Source of the DNA: STC-113 sp964553745
Lineage (GTDB): Bacteria > Patescibacteriota > Gracilibacteria > BD1-5 > UBA2023
Length of the DNA: 51,695 nucleotides
Assembly: GCA_964553745.1 (NCBI GenBank)
Contig: CAZKLD010000012.1
Location: forward strand, 1-51,695
Reading direction: 5' to 3'
This document shows, piece by piece, positions 1 to 10,980 of this stretch. The notes under the pieces were generated by a model, which did no database searches, was not told the origin of the DNA, and worked only from the letters and a program-made list of their open reading frames with translations. The number at the start of each line of letters is the position of its first letter. Position 1 is the stretch's first letter. The position numbers were made by a program, and so were the translations under genes.

Positions 1-42
1 GGCAAGGAGCGATAGCGACTGGGGAAGAACGATTCCTGTCGG
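1..42. repeat. Right end of a dispersed TIR element
   Basis: This is the tail of an element cut by the window start. Bases 30-42 (CGATTCCTGTCGG) are the exact reverse complement of the left terminus of the copy that begins at 51638. It also resembles the right end of the complete copy at 95-245. No reading frame is seen in it. Confidence 0.6.
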
Positions 43-94
43 CTATGATTAATGATTACTCTCAAAGCTTGGGGTGTTTTGTTTCATTTGATTG

Positions 95-245
95 CCGAAA
101 GGAATCGAAGCCGCAGCGACCCCTGCGAGGAAACGAGCAGGGATAGAGTGCCTAGTATGGCACTCTATGTCGCAAGGCGTTTTTAGGGAGCGAGAACTGG
201 CTTTGGAAGAGCCCGTACGACACTGAGGAAAAAGATTCTTGTCGG
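95..245. repeat. Complete ~151-bp element with terminal inverted repeats
   Basis: The ends are imperfect inverted repeats: CCGAAAGGAATC on the left and GATTCTTGTCGG on the right (10 of 12 pair). Inside lie several hairpins, the strongest being GATAGAGTGCC-TAGTAT-GGCACTCTATGTC, plus CGCAG/CTGCG and CCCTGC/GCAGGG. The left ~55 bp recur nearly identically at 51638-51695. It carries no plausible CDS, so it is either a MITE-like non-autonomous mobile element or a structured RNA or REP-like repeat. The sequence alone does not decide which. It lies just after the stop of the leftward gene at 269. Confidence 0.65.
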
Positions 246-268
246 GAATTCACTATTTGCCCATCTAA

Positions 269-1069
269 CTATCCATATATACTATTTACTCACTCATGAG
301 TTTTAGAGCGTATTTCCTTTTTCCTTTTCTCTTTCCTCTGTTTGATGGAATCTCTTTCTTTGATTTTTTTATAACATTCCATGGCTAAATCCTTTGATAT
401 ATATCAACCTTCATAATAATCCTTAATTTCCTGTTCAGTGACATAATCTCATAAAGCTTCGAATCTCGTGTCTCAAATCTGGGTCAGCAAGAGCTTTTGG
501 AGCGACGGAAGAAACTTATCGAAAATCTTTCTGTCTATCTGCTTCTGCATCAGGAGCGTATGCAGGTCTTTGATCCTCAGGGCTCAAGATCAGATATATC
601 ATTCCAACTGTCAGTCTTGGGGTTTGTGCAGATTTCATTCAAGACTCGGACGCTTATATGTTTCCAATCACAATTTGTCTTCATGGAATATAATATCATG
701 CCATGCTCTGAAATACTCAAGGCTGTGCTTATCTAGAGGCTTGGATCATAGAATCGCATTTCATGTTTTAGTGTCTATATTCTTTATCAGATAAAGATTA
801 TATATTCAACTTGCATCTTTTATCTCCTTATATCAAGCCAAATATAAGGCTTTTTTGAAATAATGTGCAGACCTGACTGGATCGACATGGAAAATTGTTT
901 CTCATTTCTTGTCAATAAATGATGTAACATTAATTCAATCGAAAGAATCTGCATATACAGAATTGCTCACTTTCCATAGCTTGTAGGTCTTCAGCCTATC
1001 AAGTCACTTATATTTTTTGATTAATATTAGCTTTAAAGCATTTAGTTCTTTGGCTTCATTATTTTCCAT
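269..1069 (-). CDS. Unrecognised 266-residue protein, last gene of leftward operon
   Basis: I do not recognise this protein. It is a continuous frame of 266 codons ending in TAG, with about twenty in-frame TGA codons read as Gly. It is soluble, with no signal peptide or membrane segment. The C-terminal third is strongly charged (KKIKERDSIKQRKEKRKKEI) and probably helical or coiled coil. The ATG overlaps the last codons of the upstream 937-residue gene by 11 bp, which suggests translational coupling and a shared function. Frame is certain from length and coding character; the function is unknown. Confidence 0.8.
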
Positions 1070-3872
1070 CTTGCATTTTGTTAAGTAATTTATCGAGCTC
1101 TTGTTGTCTTGTGGAATTTTCCAGTCTTGATTTCTGATCTCATCACATTTCAATGAAAAGCTTATCATTAATGTTTTCCACATATAAGTTTATCATTTTC
1201 TCAACCTTTACCGGATCTCAATATTTATCAGGCAATCTCTTTCACTTAATTCCCAATTTAAGAGCATCTCTGAATCCCTTTTTCATCTTCTTCTCTAATC
1301 CCTTCATTATGAGCTCCAATTCCTCTATCTTCACTTTTCTGGGTTTTCAATTTATCTCAATTTCAAGATGATCTTGATTATTATTTTTAGCCTCAGATAT
1401 TTTCTTCTTGAGATTTACTATTTCAGATTCGACAGCTTTGCTTATATTCAAATCCAATTCCTTTTTACTCTTGATATTATACACGTTTCTCATTAAATTA
1501 GCAAATTCTGAGGATATTTGCACGCCTCATTCAAGAGTTTCATACTCATTTCCATTTGCTAATCATTTTACGAAATCTACGAGCTTCAGATCGCTTAATT
1601 TTAGGTCCCTAGGATTTGTGCCTGATCACGTTCTTCAATTGTTAAAATCCTCTTCTGCAGCTTTCTTTACTGTCTTTTCTGACCCGGAATCCAAATCAAT
1701 AGCTTTCTTCCTTGTAGAATCATTCTCCATCTTGAGCTTATCTATTACCGGCCTGTAGATATAATACACGAGACTCAGATATTCTGGCTGTTTTCTCAGC
1801 AATTCAAGATTGATATTCCTGAGTTTAATCAGATCCTTGGATTTTGGGTCAACTGGTTTTCCTTTCTCATTGAGAATTATTGTCTTTCAAGTAATGCCAT
1901 CTTTGGATATCATGTATCATTTTTTTGATAATGCTGTCATTTCAGCCTCCTTTTGAGTAGTGAGGGTATCTACGCGGCTCATGAGCTCCTGCAACTTTGT
2001 CATCTGCTGGGCATTTGAGAATTCGGACAGGTGCTCTGATCATTTGAAAGAAGCTTTCAGGGTTGTCACGAATAGTCCGTTATACATCATCAGCTGTCAC
2101 ATGTTTTCAGGCTTGGACATCTCTCTGACTTCATTACTCGCAGTCTTCATATAGATCTTCCATTCCTTACGGTTCCCCATGGTATCTATTATCGCTTTTT
2201 CATATGGATTTACCTCTATCTGATAGAGAGTGAATGCTGATGCTTCCAGTCATATTTTAGATGCCGATATTCAAGCCTTTATTCATCAATATTTCAGGAT
2301 GTCTCACAGATATTCATGCTTGATTCAATCTTTGAAGCTATGGTTTATGAATTTCTCAACATCCCTGAAATTCACTCCTCATCAAGCCGAAACTGATAGT
2401 CATAGACCTTTCTCAACCATCCTGAACACTCAGAACAGAGCAGTGTTGTTAGACAGCTCGATGAATTTGTTCTTATAATATTCGCTCAAGGGCATTCATT
2501 TCTTGTATCAGATAGCCTCTTCCATTCATGATAGTATATCTTCTCATCTCGAATTGCTCAGGTTAGCATATAATAACGTTTTTACAGCATCGTGTATTGC
2601 AGTGAAGGCGAATCATGCCTGCAAGATTCATATTCATCAGGTCTCGGTTGCAAGAAGCGTAGCTCATACTCATCAGCAAAATACAGCAAATACGTTTATG
2701 CTGAACTTCTGCGGATCTTTCTTCACATTCTCCCACTGTGTGGTCATTCATTTCTTCAGCCTTTCCCAATTGGTGTCCACTATGAGTCTGTCAGCATTCG
2801 CATCTATGTATGCCGATATCTTGGTATTGCTGTCGAGCTTTCAGGAGCGTATGCCCTCTGAGATTCCATCGAGATTGAGGTCAATCGGCATATCTCATAT
2901 TTTGAATGAATGGTATCATCATTTTATGAGGATATCCGATCTCGGCTCGATTCAGGAAAGGGCTTTAAGGTATTCCTTCGACATGGAATTCATATGTTTT
3001 CTCAGGAAGACATGATATTTTTCCTGAAGACTTGAGATATCTTTCTGGAGAGGAATGTTGGAATGGTGTCACATGACATTCCCCCTATCTCCAGCATGCT
3101 TCATCTGAGCTCATATTATTGCGCTTTTCAGATTCGATTCCTCATCCTGAATCTCTTTTATGAATTTTTCCTGAATCTCGAATGATTTTTTGATTGATTC
3201 CTTATTTTTGTTGTTACTGCTTGTGTTATTCTGATTGTCTTCAGGAAGATTGAATTGATCGTAATACGCGATTTTTCTGAATTGTGTAAGTGTTCTTTCT
3301 AATATTGTCTTTCATTCCGGTGTTTTTATATATTCCTTGAATTTTCAGATAGTTGCACTGAATTTGTCCGAAGCCTGGGGACCCTCTAATGCCATGAGCA
3401 TTTCAGGGCTGAAAAGCTCTGTCGGCCCTTCAGGTCATAGGACTTCAATCATAGCCTCATCCTTTAAGAGAAGTGATTTTATCTCTTTTGAAGATTCATT
3501 TTCATTGGTTTTTTGAGGAGCCAGGCTATCTGAAATGATTTTCTCGATGATCCTAGTTTTCGGTCAATATTTCCCATCCATAGGTCATACATCGGAGGGG
3601 TTCATCTTAAGGTATCTTGTGGCATATATCTGCAGTAGCTTAGCAGCCTGAGGAGACTTGTCTTTCTGCATAATCTTCATCTTCAAGAGATTTTCAATGA
3701 GTTCTCTCGAAATCTCATATATAGCTTCGCTTTCATCGATGGCTTTCTGGAATTCCCTGAATTCTTTAGGGTCTTTCCTGAGTCTATCGATTTTGGTCTT
3801 CAAAAGACTGTCCCTTATTATATCAGGATCAGTCTTAGGCCTCATCAATGTCAGTTCCATCTCTCGACTCAT
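1059..3872 (-). CDS. Large unrecognised protein (~937 aa) with a PG-binding-like motif
   Basis: One uninterrupted 938-codon frame on the minus strand, broken into many pieces under the standard code. The N-terminal ~100 residues are charged and helical. They are followed by MDGKYGPKT, which resembles the DGxYGPxT core of the peptidoglycan_binding_1 fold; this is suggestive only. Around residues 390-430 there is a glycine/alanine-rich hydrophobic stretch (INVFAVFCGGVGATLLATET) that could be a membrane hairpin. The remainder is rich in Lys/Glu helices. The ATG lies 7 bp after the upstream stop; an in-frame TTG at 3902 is an alternative start that would overlap the upstream gene. It looks like a clade-specific protein. 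I am sure of the frame and unsure of the function. Confidence 0.8.
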
Positions 3873-3879
3873 AGTGACG

Positions 3880-4152
3880 TTAATATAAGATGATAGATTC
3901 AAGTTCTGTTTTTCTTTCTTCCTTTTCCATCACTTGCATATTTATAAGGTATTGCCTCATCGATTCCATCTGCTCAGCTTTCTTCGAATCTTCCATTCAA
4001 TCCGATATCTTATTTAGCTCTGCGATCAGCTGTTGAATTGCCTCATCGCTCAGCTCATCATTCTCTAAAAGCGCGGAATAAATGACTTTGAAAGCTGATT
4101 CATCATCAAAATCTGTTATTATGCTTTTCAGATACTCTTTGTCGGGCATCAT
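3880..4152 (-). CDS. Small acidic helical protein (~90 aa)
   Basis: Short frame starting MMPDKEYLKSII, rich in Glu, Leu and Ile, ending in TAA 7 bp before the large downstream gene. One TGA glycine occurs after ELNKISD. No signal peptide or membrane segment is present. A TTG at 4203 would add 17 residues; I prefer the tandem ATGs at 4147-4152. It is the likely first or second gene of the operon running to 269. Not a recognised family. Confidence 0.6.
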
Positions 4153-4224
4153 TAAAAATTTGATATATAAGAGAATTGTATCATATTTTTTGGAATATGA
4201 CAAATGACCAGGTATATTACTTTT

Positions 4225-4401
4225 TTATTCTCTTCCAACTAATTTGATTATATCTTCTTCAGAATCGACCCCTCGTAATTTGCCTTTGATTGCTCATAAT
4301 CTATATTCGGGTTTTCATTCGTTCATTTCTGCCCAATTCGTATCTCTTAGAACTTCTTTTAACTTGTTTTTGAAGGTCTTTAATATCGTTGGCTGTATCA
4401 A
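4225..4401 (-). CDS. Possible small protein (~58 aa)
   Basis: A short frame upstream of the 90-residue gene reads like real protein, including LRDTNWAEMNEGKPEYRLGA and GVDSEEDIIKLVGRE, and uses TGA twice where Gly fits. The only good upstream start is TTG at 4401 and no Shine-Dalgarno sequence is visible. It may therefore be a genuine small gene, or the 3' remnant of a larger one. It lies about 70 bp before the next gene in the same direction. Confidence 0.35.
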
Positions 4402-4541
4402 TAAGAATTAAAAGTGTTCAGATTTTCAAATTGAGCACTCTTTAAAATTATTTTCTTAACCCAAATCATCACACATATTCAGTAAGTTGCAAAATATGCT
4501 CAAATATAGTACTATCACAATCTTCACATTCGCGGATGCGT

Positions 4542-4577
4542 AAACCCCCTCCACTTGGAGGGGGTTTTCTTTTTTTC
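4542..4577. terminator. GC-rich hairpin terminator
   Basis: AACCCCCTCC-ACTT-GGAGGGGGTT, with a long T tract on the plus-strand side (TTTTCTTTTTTT) and only TTT on the minus side. It sits about 60 bp after the TGA that ends or interrupts the leftward membrane gene at 4635. No rightward gene ends here. Confidence 0.7.
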
Positions 4578-4634
4578 CGCAAGCGGAACTTCATGGTGAA
4601 GCCCAGCAATTGCTGGTTTGGATCTTGATCCGGC

Positions 4635-5006
4635 TCAAAGATCGATGAAGAAGAAAAAGAGCGGGATGTAGAGTATGGCGGAGGCGATGAGCTCAAATGC
4701 AAAAAGCGGCTCAAAGCTCTTCATGAATGAGGGATTCCTGTTCTGGGTGAATATCCTCTTGAAGAGGACTACCAGGACCACCAACTTGGCCCAGAAGTAC
4801 AGCAGAAAGAGGCAGAAAATTGCGAAGAGGAGTGCATAGGTCGGCAGATTGTTTGCCTGCGGGGAGTCCGTAGCAAAGCAGAGCAGCAGTGCAACCGCAT
4901 ACATCGCTGGAAGAGAAGCCAAAACGGCTATAAAGCTTTCAACGAGGATGAGATGCCTCAGGATGGGAACTTCACTCAGTTCTGCAATTTTGGAAATAAT
5001 CTTCAT
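4635..5006 (-). CDS. Small integral membrane protein with UGA at its natural end
   Basis: A 123-residue protein with three to four hydrophobic segments (around residues 22-45, 57-80 and 108-122), no recognised family. The ATG follows a perfect Shine-Dalgarno sequence (AGGAGGAAACTC-ATG) and a canonical promoter. The coding part contains no glycine codon of any kind. The first TGA follows FFFFIDL. Read as Gly, the protein would gain a ~50-residue low-complexity tail running through the hairpin at 4542-4577 to a TAG near 4514. Read as stop, it ends naturally before that hairpin. Codon use and signals match three other cassettes in the window and differ from the native genes, so a standard-code origin is likely. 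Confidence 0.65.
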   Translation of the reverse strand: MKIISKIAELSEVPILRHLILVESFIAVLASLPAMYAVALLLCFATDSPQANNLPTYALLFAIFCLFLLYFWAKLVVLVVLFKRIFTQNRNPSFMKSFEPLFAFELIASAILYIPLFFFFIDL

Positions 5007-5090
5007 GAGTTTCCTCCTAGTGCTTTCGGGTTATCTGAAATGGCCTCATTATTTGTATTTGTATGATATTCCGAAATGTAGAATGGATAT

Positions 5091-5118
5091 ACTATAAAGA
5101 TTGTTGATATATTGTCAA
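5091..5118 (-). promoter_or_regulatory. Sigma70-type promoter of the membrane-protein cassette
   Basis: Reading the minus strand: TTGACA, 16 bp, TATAGT. It lies about 85 bp upstream of the ATG at 5006, followed by an untranslated leader carrying AGGAGG. The 16-bp spacer recurs at most promoter-like sites in this window. Confidence 0.6.
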
Positions 5119-5199
5119 TCATTTGGTTCGGGAAATCTCGGCTTGCCAAATTCCATTTTCTTGTTAATCTATGAAAAATTAGCACCATAAAAATCAAAC

Positions 5200-5853
5200 A
5201 TGAAGAACAATTTTTTCAGTTTAACGACACTTGAGGTAGGCCTTCCGCAACTGATATCCAACGTGTATATCTTTGAGTATGGGAAAAAAGTAAATCTCAT
5301 AGATGCATGATATGGAGACACGAGTCCTATAATCGCATCGATAAGGAATAATTATCCGAGGTTGGACAATATCTTCCTCACGCATTGACATTTCGATCAT
5401 ATCGACGGTCTTACGAAGCTTCTGGAGGCATTCCCTTATGCAACATGCTACATAAATAAGGAAGAGGCCAGATTTCTGGAGGACTCAAGCCTCAGCATGT
5501 CAAGGCATTTCAGGCTGTTTGAGAATTATCGCAAGAATTTCCGCACATTCAAGAACGGAGATATGATAGATGGGATTCTGGCAATCGGCACACCATGACA
5601 TTCTATCTGAAGCACTTGTTATCATGTAGAAGAGTATTCGACTTGCTTTACCGGCGACACCCTTTTCTCTGATAATCACTGAAGGACAGATCTCCCGACA
5701 GGCGATTATGATGCGATAAGAGCCAGTATAGGAAAGCTCCTCACACTTGATCCGAATACTGTGATATATCCTTGACACTGAGAGTGGTGAGTCAAATTAT
5801 CCGATGTGAGGGATTCTGACAGTGAGACACTGAAGCTTATTTTCTCAGCTTAA
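5200..5853 (+). CDS. Metallo-beta-lactamase-fold hydrolase (glyoxalase II-like)
   Basis: A 217-residue zinc hydrolase of the MBL superfamily. The motif THGHFDH (His62, His64, Asp66, His67), TPGHS (His134), FTGDTLF (Asp153) and YPGHGE (His193) give the full metal-binding set. The glycines of all of these except the one in FTGDTLF are encoded by TGA, which is strong evidence for code 25. The length matches small hydroxyacylglutathione hydrolase-like proteins. The substrate cannot be assigned: thioester hydrolysis is typical of close relatives. It is cytoplasmic with no signal peptide. It stands alone, ending before a bidirectional terminator shared with the convergent methyltransferase gene. 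Confidence 0.93.
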
Positions 5854-5895
5854 AAATCAAAGTGCTATAATATCATTAATGTGATGAAAATACGC

Positions 5896-5932
5896 AAAAA
5901 AAGATAACGGACTAGTCCGTTATCTTTTTTTT
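5896..5932. terminator. Bidirectional terminator
   Basis: Near-perfect palindrome AAGATAACGGACTAGTCCGT..., A-tract on the left and eight T on the right. It separates the convergent MBL and methyltransferase genes and can serve both. Confidence 0.85.
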
Positions 5933-5935
5933 AAT

Positions 5936-7132
5936 TTAAATTCAAAGCAACTTCTCCAGATGATGCACTTTTATTCAGTAGAAATCCTTTATTGATTGGA
6001 TTTTTTTGGAGATTTGAACTCTGTCTGCCTTGTCGTTCGACTTCTGTCAGACTATCATGATATTCTTCGCCGTATGCTCTAGGGATATGAATTCAAAAAC
6101 CTTTGTCTTGTATCAGTACATCTCTAGAATAAGCGATCTTATCGCATCAGTTATGAGCTCTGCTTGCCTTTCTTCTAAGATTCAATGTTTCAGGAAAGAT
6201 GAGAAGTCATTATTGACATTGAATTCCTTGCGGATCTGCTTATGACAGCAAGGTGCGCATATGATGAGCTTTGACGCAGATATTATTCATTTATGGATCG
6301 CCTCATCCGTAGCCGTATCGCAGGCATGAAGAGCGATGAGGATATCATTCTTATCGATTTGCGTATTCAAGATGGTTCATTCTCTGAAAGTCAGTCAGTC
6401 AAATCCGCTTTTACGGGCAACAGAATTGCATTTTTCCACCATATCCTTCCTGAACTCGACTCAAATTGTATTAGGGGAGAAATTATTCCGGAGCAGATAA
6501 TCATGGACCGCAAAAGTCAGATATCATTTTCCCGATCACATATCCATCACAGAAACATCATGAGGAAGATCTGCTCATTTGACGAGATTGTCGAAGATTT
6601 CGATGTATTTGTCTATCTGCCTGAATTTGCTGTTCATCTCCTGCCTTATCTCCCAAGCAGAATTAAGGACGCCTAGTTCCCTTAAATATATATTGCCTTT
6701 TGTCTCTATCATTCTGATTTTTTCTATGTTGTGGGAGAAATCCGGCGCACTCTCGTTTGAGGCCTTGGACCTTATTATCTTGGCTCACTTCTCATTGCTT
6801 TTCAACTCGATGTTCTCATCAGTCTTGAATATAATCGCATCGTAGAAGCTGTCGAAAAGACCGCTTATAATACTAAGTCATTCTATCATATCATAGTTCT
6901 TCGTGATATCCTTAGTCGTGTGCCTGTACACGAAAGATAGCTTGATCTGGCCTTTTATCTCAGCTAGCTTTATGAGGACCTTCTTGAGATCTGATTTCTT
7001 ATCTTTTGCATTGCTTATCGTCAATCTGCTGAAGCTCTTGTCTAGTGCGCTTTTTTCGATTTCTTTTACGAAAGATTCTACTTTTCCGTTCATATTTTGA
7101 TTATTAAATTTATTTCCGATTACAGGAATCAT
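5936..7132 (-). CDS. SAM-dependent methyltransferase (Methyltransf_32-like)
   Basis: About 398 residues. The C-terminal half is a class I methyltransferase: VMDMGSGKGYLTF (motif I, residues ~195-207), then GVEFRKDMV, then LIALHACDTATDEAI and CAPCCHKQ, a combination typical of the Methyltransf_32 family (METTL25/GSTCD-like). The N-terminal ~180 residues are helical and include a charged region (KSNEKGAKIIRSK) of the kind seen in RNA-modifying enzymes. The substrate is unknown; RNA is a reasonable guess. Many glycines including one in motif I are TGA. The start is uncertain: ATG at 7132 or an in-frame ATG 13 codons later. Confidence 0.85.
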
Positions 7133-7286
7133 TCCAGTTTATCAATGGAATCAGGAAGGATTATATCCACTAAATCATATTCTTGAAATTTATTTTAGAG
7201 AGAATCTGCCTGCAGATCCTAGTGCATTATTAAAAATTCTCTGAACCCGGGCAAATGCAAAGGTTTTTGTGGCTTGGAATAACTTT

Positions 7287-7314
7287 TTGACAAATCCTAA
7301 ACATTATGTATATT
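7287..7314 (+). promoter_or_regulatory. Sigma70-type promoter for the 968-aa gene
   Basis: TTGACA, 16 bp, TATATT, about 75 bp upstream of the ATG at 7390. The interval 7133-7389 is otherwise non-coding and AT-rich; I see nothing else in it. Confidence 0.55.
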
Positions 7315-7389
7315 TAATAAAACTTAAACAGAATCTAAACAAATATCAAATCCGAAAGGATGCTTTTATTTCTTTTTTTTGGATATCAT

Positions 7390-10296
7390 ATGAATAATAG
7401 AAATGCGTCTCCCGATGCGCAGAATGAAACGTTAGGATCGCCGAAGTTCTGAATAGTGGACTACGGAAGGTCGGCTTCTGAAAAATGAAAAAGGGCCTTC
7501 TTCCCTTCTTATGTGCGAAGCGATTGAGAGCCATATTATTTCTGACAATTCCCTCTTGTAATCTCTAAGATAGAAGGAAATATTGCGACCATAATACGAG
7601 CTGACAGGCTCCTGTTCTGAGAAATCATCTACATCGATATCATTTGGGAAAATAACGAGCCTAGGACTTTAAAAGATAATAAAGGTCATCCGTTCCTGTG
7701 CAAAATCGAGTCTGATCCTGAAGATAAGGAGAGAAAAATAAAAATCATGAATCATCAATTTGAGATTGTTTCTCCGCTGATGGACAGAAAACTGGAGACA
7801 GTATCGCAGCAAGAGAGTCATGGTGCAGGGTATCCTCTCGACAGCATGGAATTGACGAGAAAATATTATATATTAGAGAAAAATAAGACATTTTTCAGGA
7901 CATTCTGTCTGGATACATGCGAAACCGAAATCCGATACAAGAAAGGTTGATTCTATCTTCCGATAAGGATTGAAGGTCAGACTCTAGACAATCTTATACC
8001 TGAAGGCAGAATGATTGAATTGCCAGTTGATGGCAGGATGTGCATTATATGAGGGATTCTAGCATATTGGGACAATAAAAAAGAAGAATTCAGGCGTGTT
8101 GAGATAAAATGAATTGATTTCAGATGAATCAGGAATGTTACAAGAGACCTTAGGCAGATGCCGATTTTTGAAATCGAGAGATGAGATACGATTTGGAGAT
8201 TTTCTCCATCTATCAAAAATCCGAAAATGCCCGAGACGCTCGAAATCAACTGAATGACCATGCTTGTAGAAAGAACTGATTCTGAAAATAAAAGCTACGT
8301 AAGAATAGGAGGGAGAAGAAGGGTTTCTATTGATGTGAGCAAGCCCATGGAAGTGAGCTGAAGGACTTTTTACCGGATGAAATCAGAAGGGAAAAATTCA
8401 TTTACCGATTGAAAGGAAATCCATATTTTCAAGTTGGACAGAAGATGACAGATAGCCAGAATGGAGTACAATGGAGGCCAATATCCGATCATAGACACAT
8501 TCAAAGAGAACCCCAGGAATCCTCTGTTTTCTGATGCGAAAAATGGTGCATGAACAAAAATATTTTACTTCGGAGATTGAGAGCCGAGAGGCATAATACT
8601 TCTGGAAACCAAGAAATCAGTCAAAGCCAAAAAAGAGCAGATAGAACTCAAATTCAGCAAAGAGCAAGCTGCTCTTAATCTCGTGAAAGTGATAGCGGAT
8701 CATTGAATTGTCTGCCTTGCCCATGACATCACAAATACCTCCAGATACCAATTCTACAGGATAAATCCGGATGGCACCTTGACATTTGTTTTCAGCGATA
8801 ATTATAATATCAAGTTCTGAGCATCTACAGTAGAGTTGAAAGGCAACTGAATGCAAAAGGAATGAGTCAAAGTCGAACTTGTCAGAAGACCTTGAACTAC
8901 TAGCATTTTTGAGCCGATCCAACTGAATGGAGGCGAGTATCTTATAGCGAAATGAAAAAAGCCATGAGAACTTGTCTATGTCTCGATTGAGGAAAACTGA
9001 TATATTCATATTCAGGATATCGAGATGGATCCTAAGTCTTATCTTCCAAAAAATACGCTCAGGATAAATAATGAAGTTCTGCACTTCAATAGCGACTGAA
9101 AGATAAAGATACTCTCACAGGAATACACATTATCCGATTCTCAAGGCAAAGATGTTGTGAAGGTGGAAAGGGCTATCGTGCATCTATGAAGATTCAATTT
9201 GCTGATACTCAAAAAATGAGGCAATCTTGATGATGAAGAATTATACGCGTATGTGTTATGAGCAGATTCCAAGAATAAGGAGCTTTCTGAAGTGAGTCAT
9301 ATGGTGCAGTTATCACCGCACAGTTTTTCGGGAAGGTATTGACTGAAGATCATTTCTCTGGATTGACTTGATACGATATGCAGATATGACTATGATTCGA
9401 TGAACGCGCTTGGGATATATGAGACTTATGAAAATTGATATTCAGCTCTGAGATACATCTCAAAAAAGAAATGAGAGAAACTGGAATGAGAAGAATTCAT
9501 ATGTTCTTGAAAGAAAGTGATTATAACCGAGATAATATCAGAGGAATATGTAAGCGGAGATGGTGTCGTCTATTATAGGCCAAAGCTATGAAAGAATCTT
9601 ACAAAGCTAAATCTGCCTGCATGATTGGAGTTCTTTAAGTGACCCTACTTTTCGCTAGAGGAGCTGGCTCCATTCGGGCTCATGATGAGAGAATGAAAAT
9701 TGGTCCCCTTATCCAATAAGCACAAGGATTATTACAGGCTCGAGGATTGAGAATCCGAATGCAGATTAAACTGAAAGAACCTTAAATTGCTGAATGTGTG
9801 GGACAAGGCAAATGGCAGAGTTATTTCTCTTGTAAAAAAATGATCGTCATACGAGCCGCTCATGGTCTGAAGCAGTTATGTGCTGAATGCTGAGTATGGA
9901 GTCTTCGTCATCTACTCGCCTGCCCGCAAGCCGAAGACAATGTATTTTTATGATAATGGCATCAAAGTAGCGAGAACCAATGATTGACAGGCTGAATCTC
10001 TGCTCATAATGAATAAGGAAGATGAACAGAAGGATGCAAGATGGCGAAGTGTTTTTGATCTGGAAAACTGAAACATATTTGCCTGAATAATTTACAAAGT
10101 AGGGCAAGAGCTTGTGGCTGTAAATCCCATTAATGAATGATACCGCATCACAACATCAAAATCAGGCGAAATACTTATAAATTGAATTGAGGTATCGAAG
10201 GAACTTCTTGATTGAATATATGATAAGTTCAAGCCCGATTGAGCCATAATGAAAGTCGTTTCCAGAGTATCGAAGAAGGTAGGGAATCTGTCTTAA
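7390..10296 (+). CDS. Large unrecognised protein (968 aa), probably all-beta
   Basis: A single 969-codon frame with dozens of TGA glycines, none disrupting the coding pattern. No signal peptide, membrane segment or recognised domain is evident. The sequence is built of short beta-rich stretches separated by Gly/Asn/Asp turns, many ending in phrases such as FYRINPDGTLTFVF and YVSIEENGYIHIQDI, suggesting a chain of small beta domains. Lack of a leader suggests cytoplasmic location or non-classical export. It has its own promoter and terminator, so it is monocistronic. Probably restricted to this lineage; I assign no function. Confidence 0.85.
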
Positions 10297-10323
10297 AAAT
10301 AAATGCATTATCTTGATTCATTT

Positions 10324-10357
10324 AAAAACCGACTTGATTTATGAGAGTCGGTTTTTT
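10324..10357 (+). terminator. Terminator after the 968-aa gene
   Basis: AAAAACCGACT, 11-base loop, AGTCGGTTTTTT; stem of about ten pairs with a run of T on the plus strand. Confidence 0.8.
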
Positions 10358-10413
10358 GTTGCATTATGGTCTTTAAGGGATATAATATTAAACTGGAATA
10401 ACAGTTAAAAAAT

Positions 10414-10974
10414 ATGATACTGAAGGACGATTTCTTCAACCGTGATACACTGGAGGTCTGATATGATCTTCTTGGAAAGAAGCTCATCTATATCGACAAG
10501 GAATGAAAAAGATTCTCCTGAATCATCAATGAGACAGAAGCCTATAAATGAAGTGAAGATGAAGCGAGCCATGCATTCAGATGAATCACTCCCAGAAACA
10601 GGATAATGTTTGAGACTTACGGCCATGTGTATGTCTATTTCATCTATTGAATGTATCATTGCATGAATTTCACAACAGGAAGACAATGAGAAGCCGGAGC
10701 AGTGCTCATAAGGTCGATAATTCCACAAGAAGGCATAAGTGAAATGATGGCAAACAGGAAAACTGATGAATTGAAAAAATTGACCGACTGACCCTGAAAG
10801 ATCTGCCAAGCATTCGGAATCGACAAAGATGTCCATGGCAGAAAAATATGCCTAGAAAGCGACATCTTCATTGAGGATGTCTGATACGCGCCAGGCAAGG
10901 AAATAAAATCATGAAGCCGGATATGAATAAGGAGATGAACGGATAAGATGTGGAGATTCCGATTTGATAATTAA
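10414..10974 (+). CDS. mpg: 3-methyladenine DNA glycosylase (AAG/MPG family)
   Basis: A 186-residue base-excision repair enzyme that removes alkylated purines. It has the family landmarks in order: INETEAYKG with the catalytic Glu42, ASHAFRGITPRN, the intercalating-tyrosine segment VYVYFIYGMYHCMN (residues 72-85), GAGAVLIR (residues ~94-100), and TDGPGKICQAFGI near residue 125. The length is typical of bacterial forms. The glycine in YGMYHC, invariant in the family, is TGA here. It is followed after 6 bp by a small Cys-containing protein gene, so the two are probably cotranscribed. Cytoplasmic. Confidence 0.95.
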
Positions 10975-10980
10975 ATCTTT

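Noticed and set aside
468..736. Plus-strand frames at the left end
   Set aside because: The minus strand holds a continuous 267-codon frame with sensible composition that overlaps and is coupled to the upstream gene; the plus frames are its shadows.
3585..3902. Separate 105-codon gene ending at TGA
   Set aside because: The TGA is an in-frame glycine codon (DVG-PMDGKYG); the frame continues to 1059.
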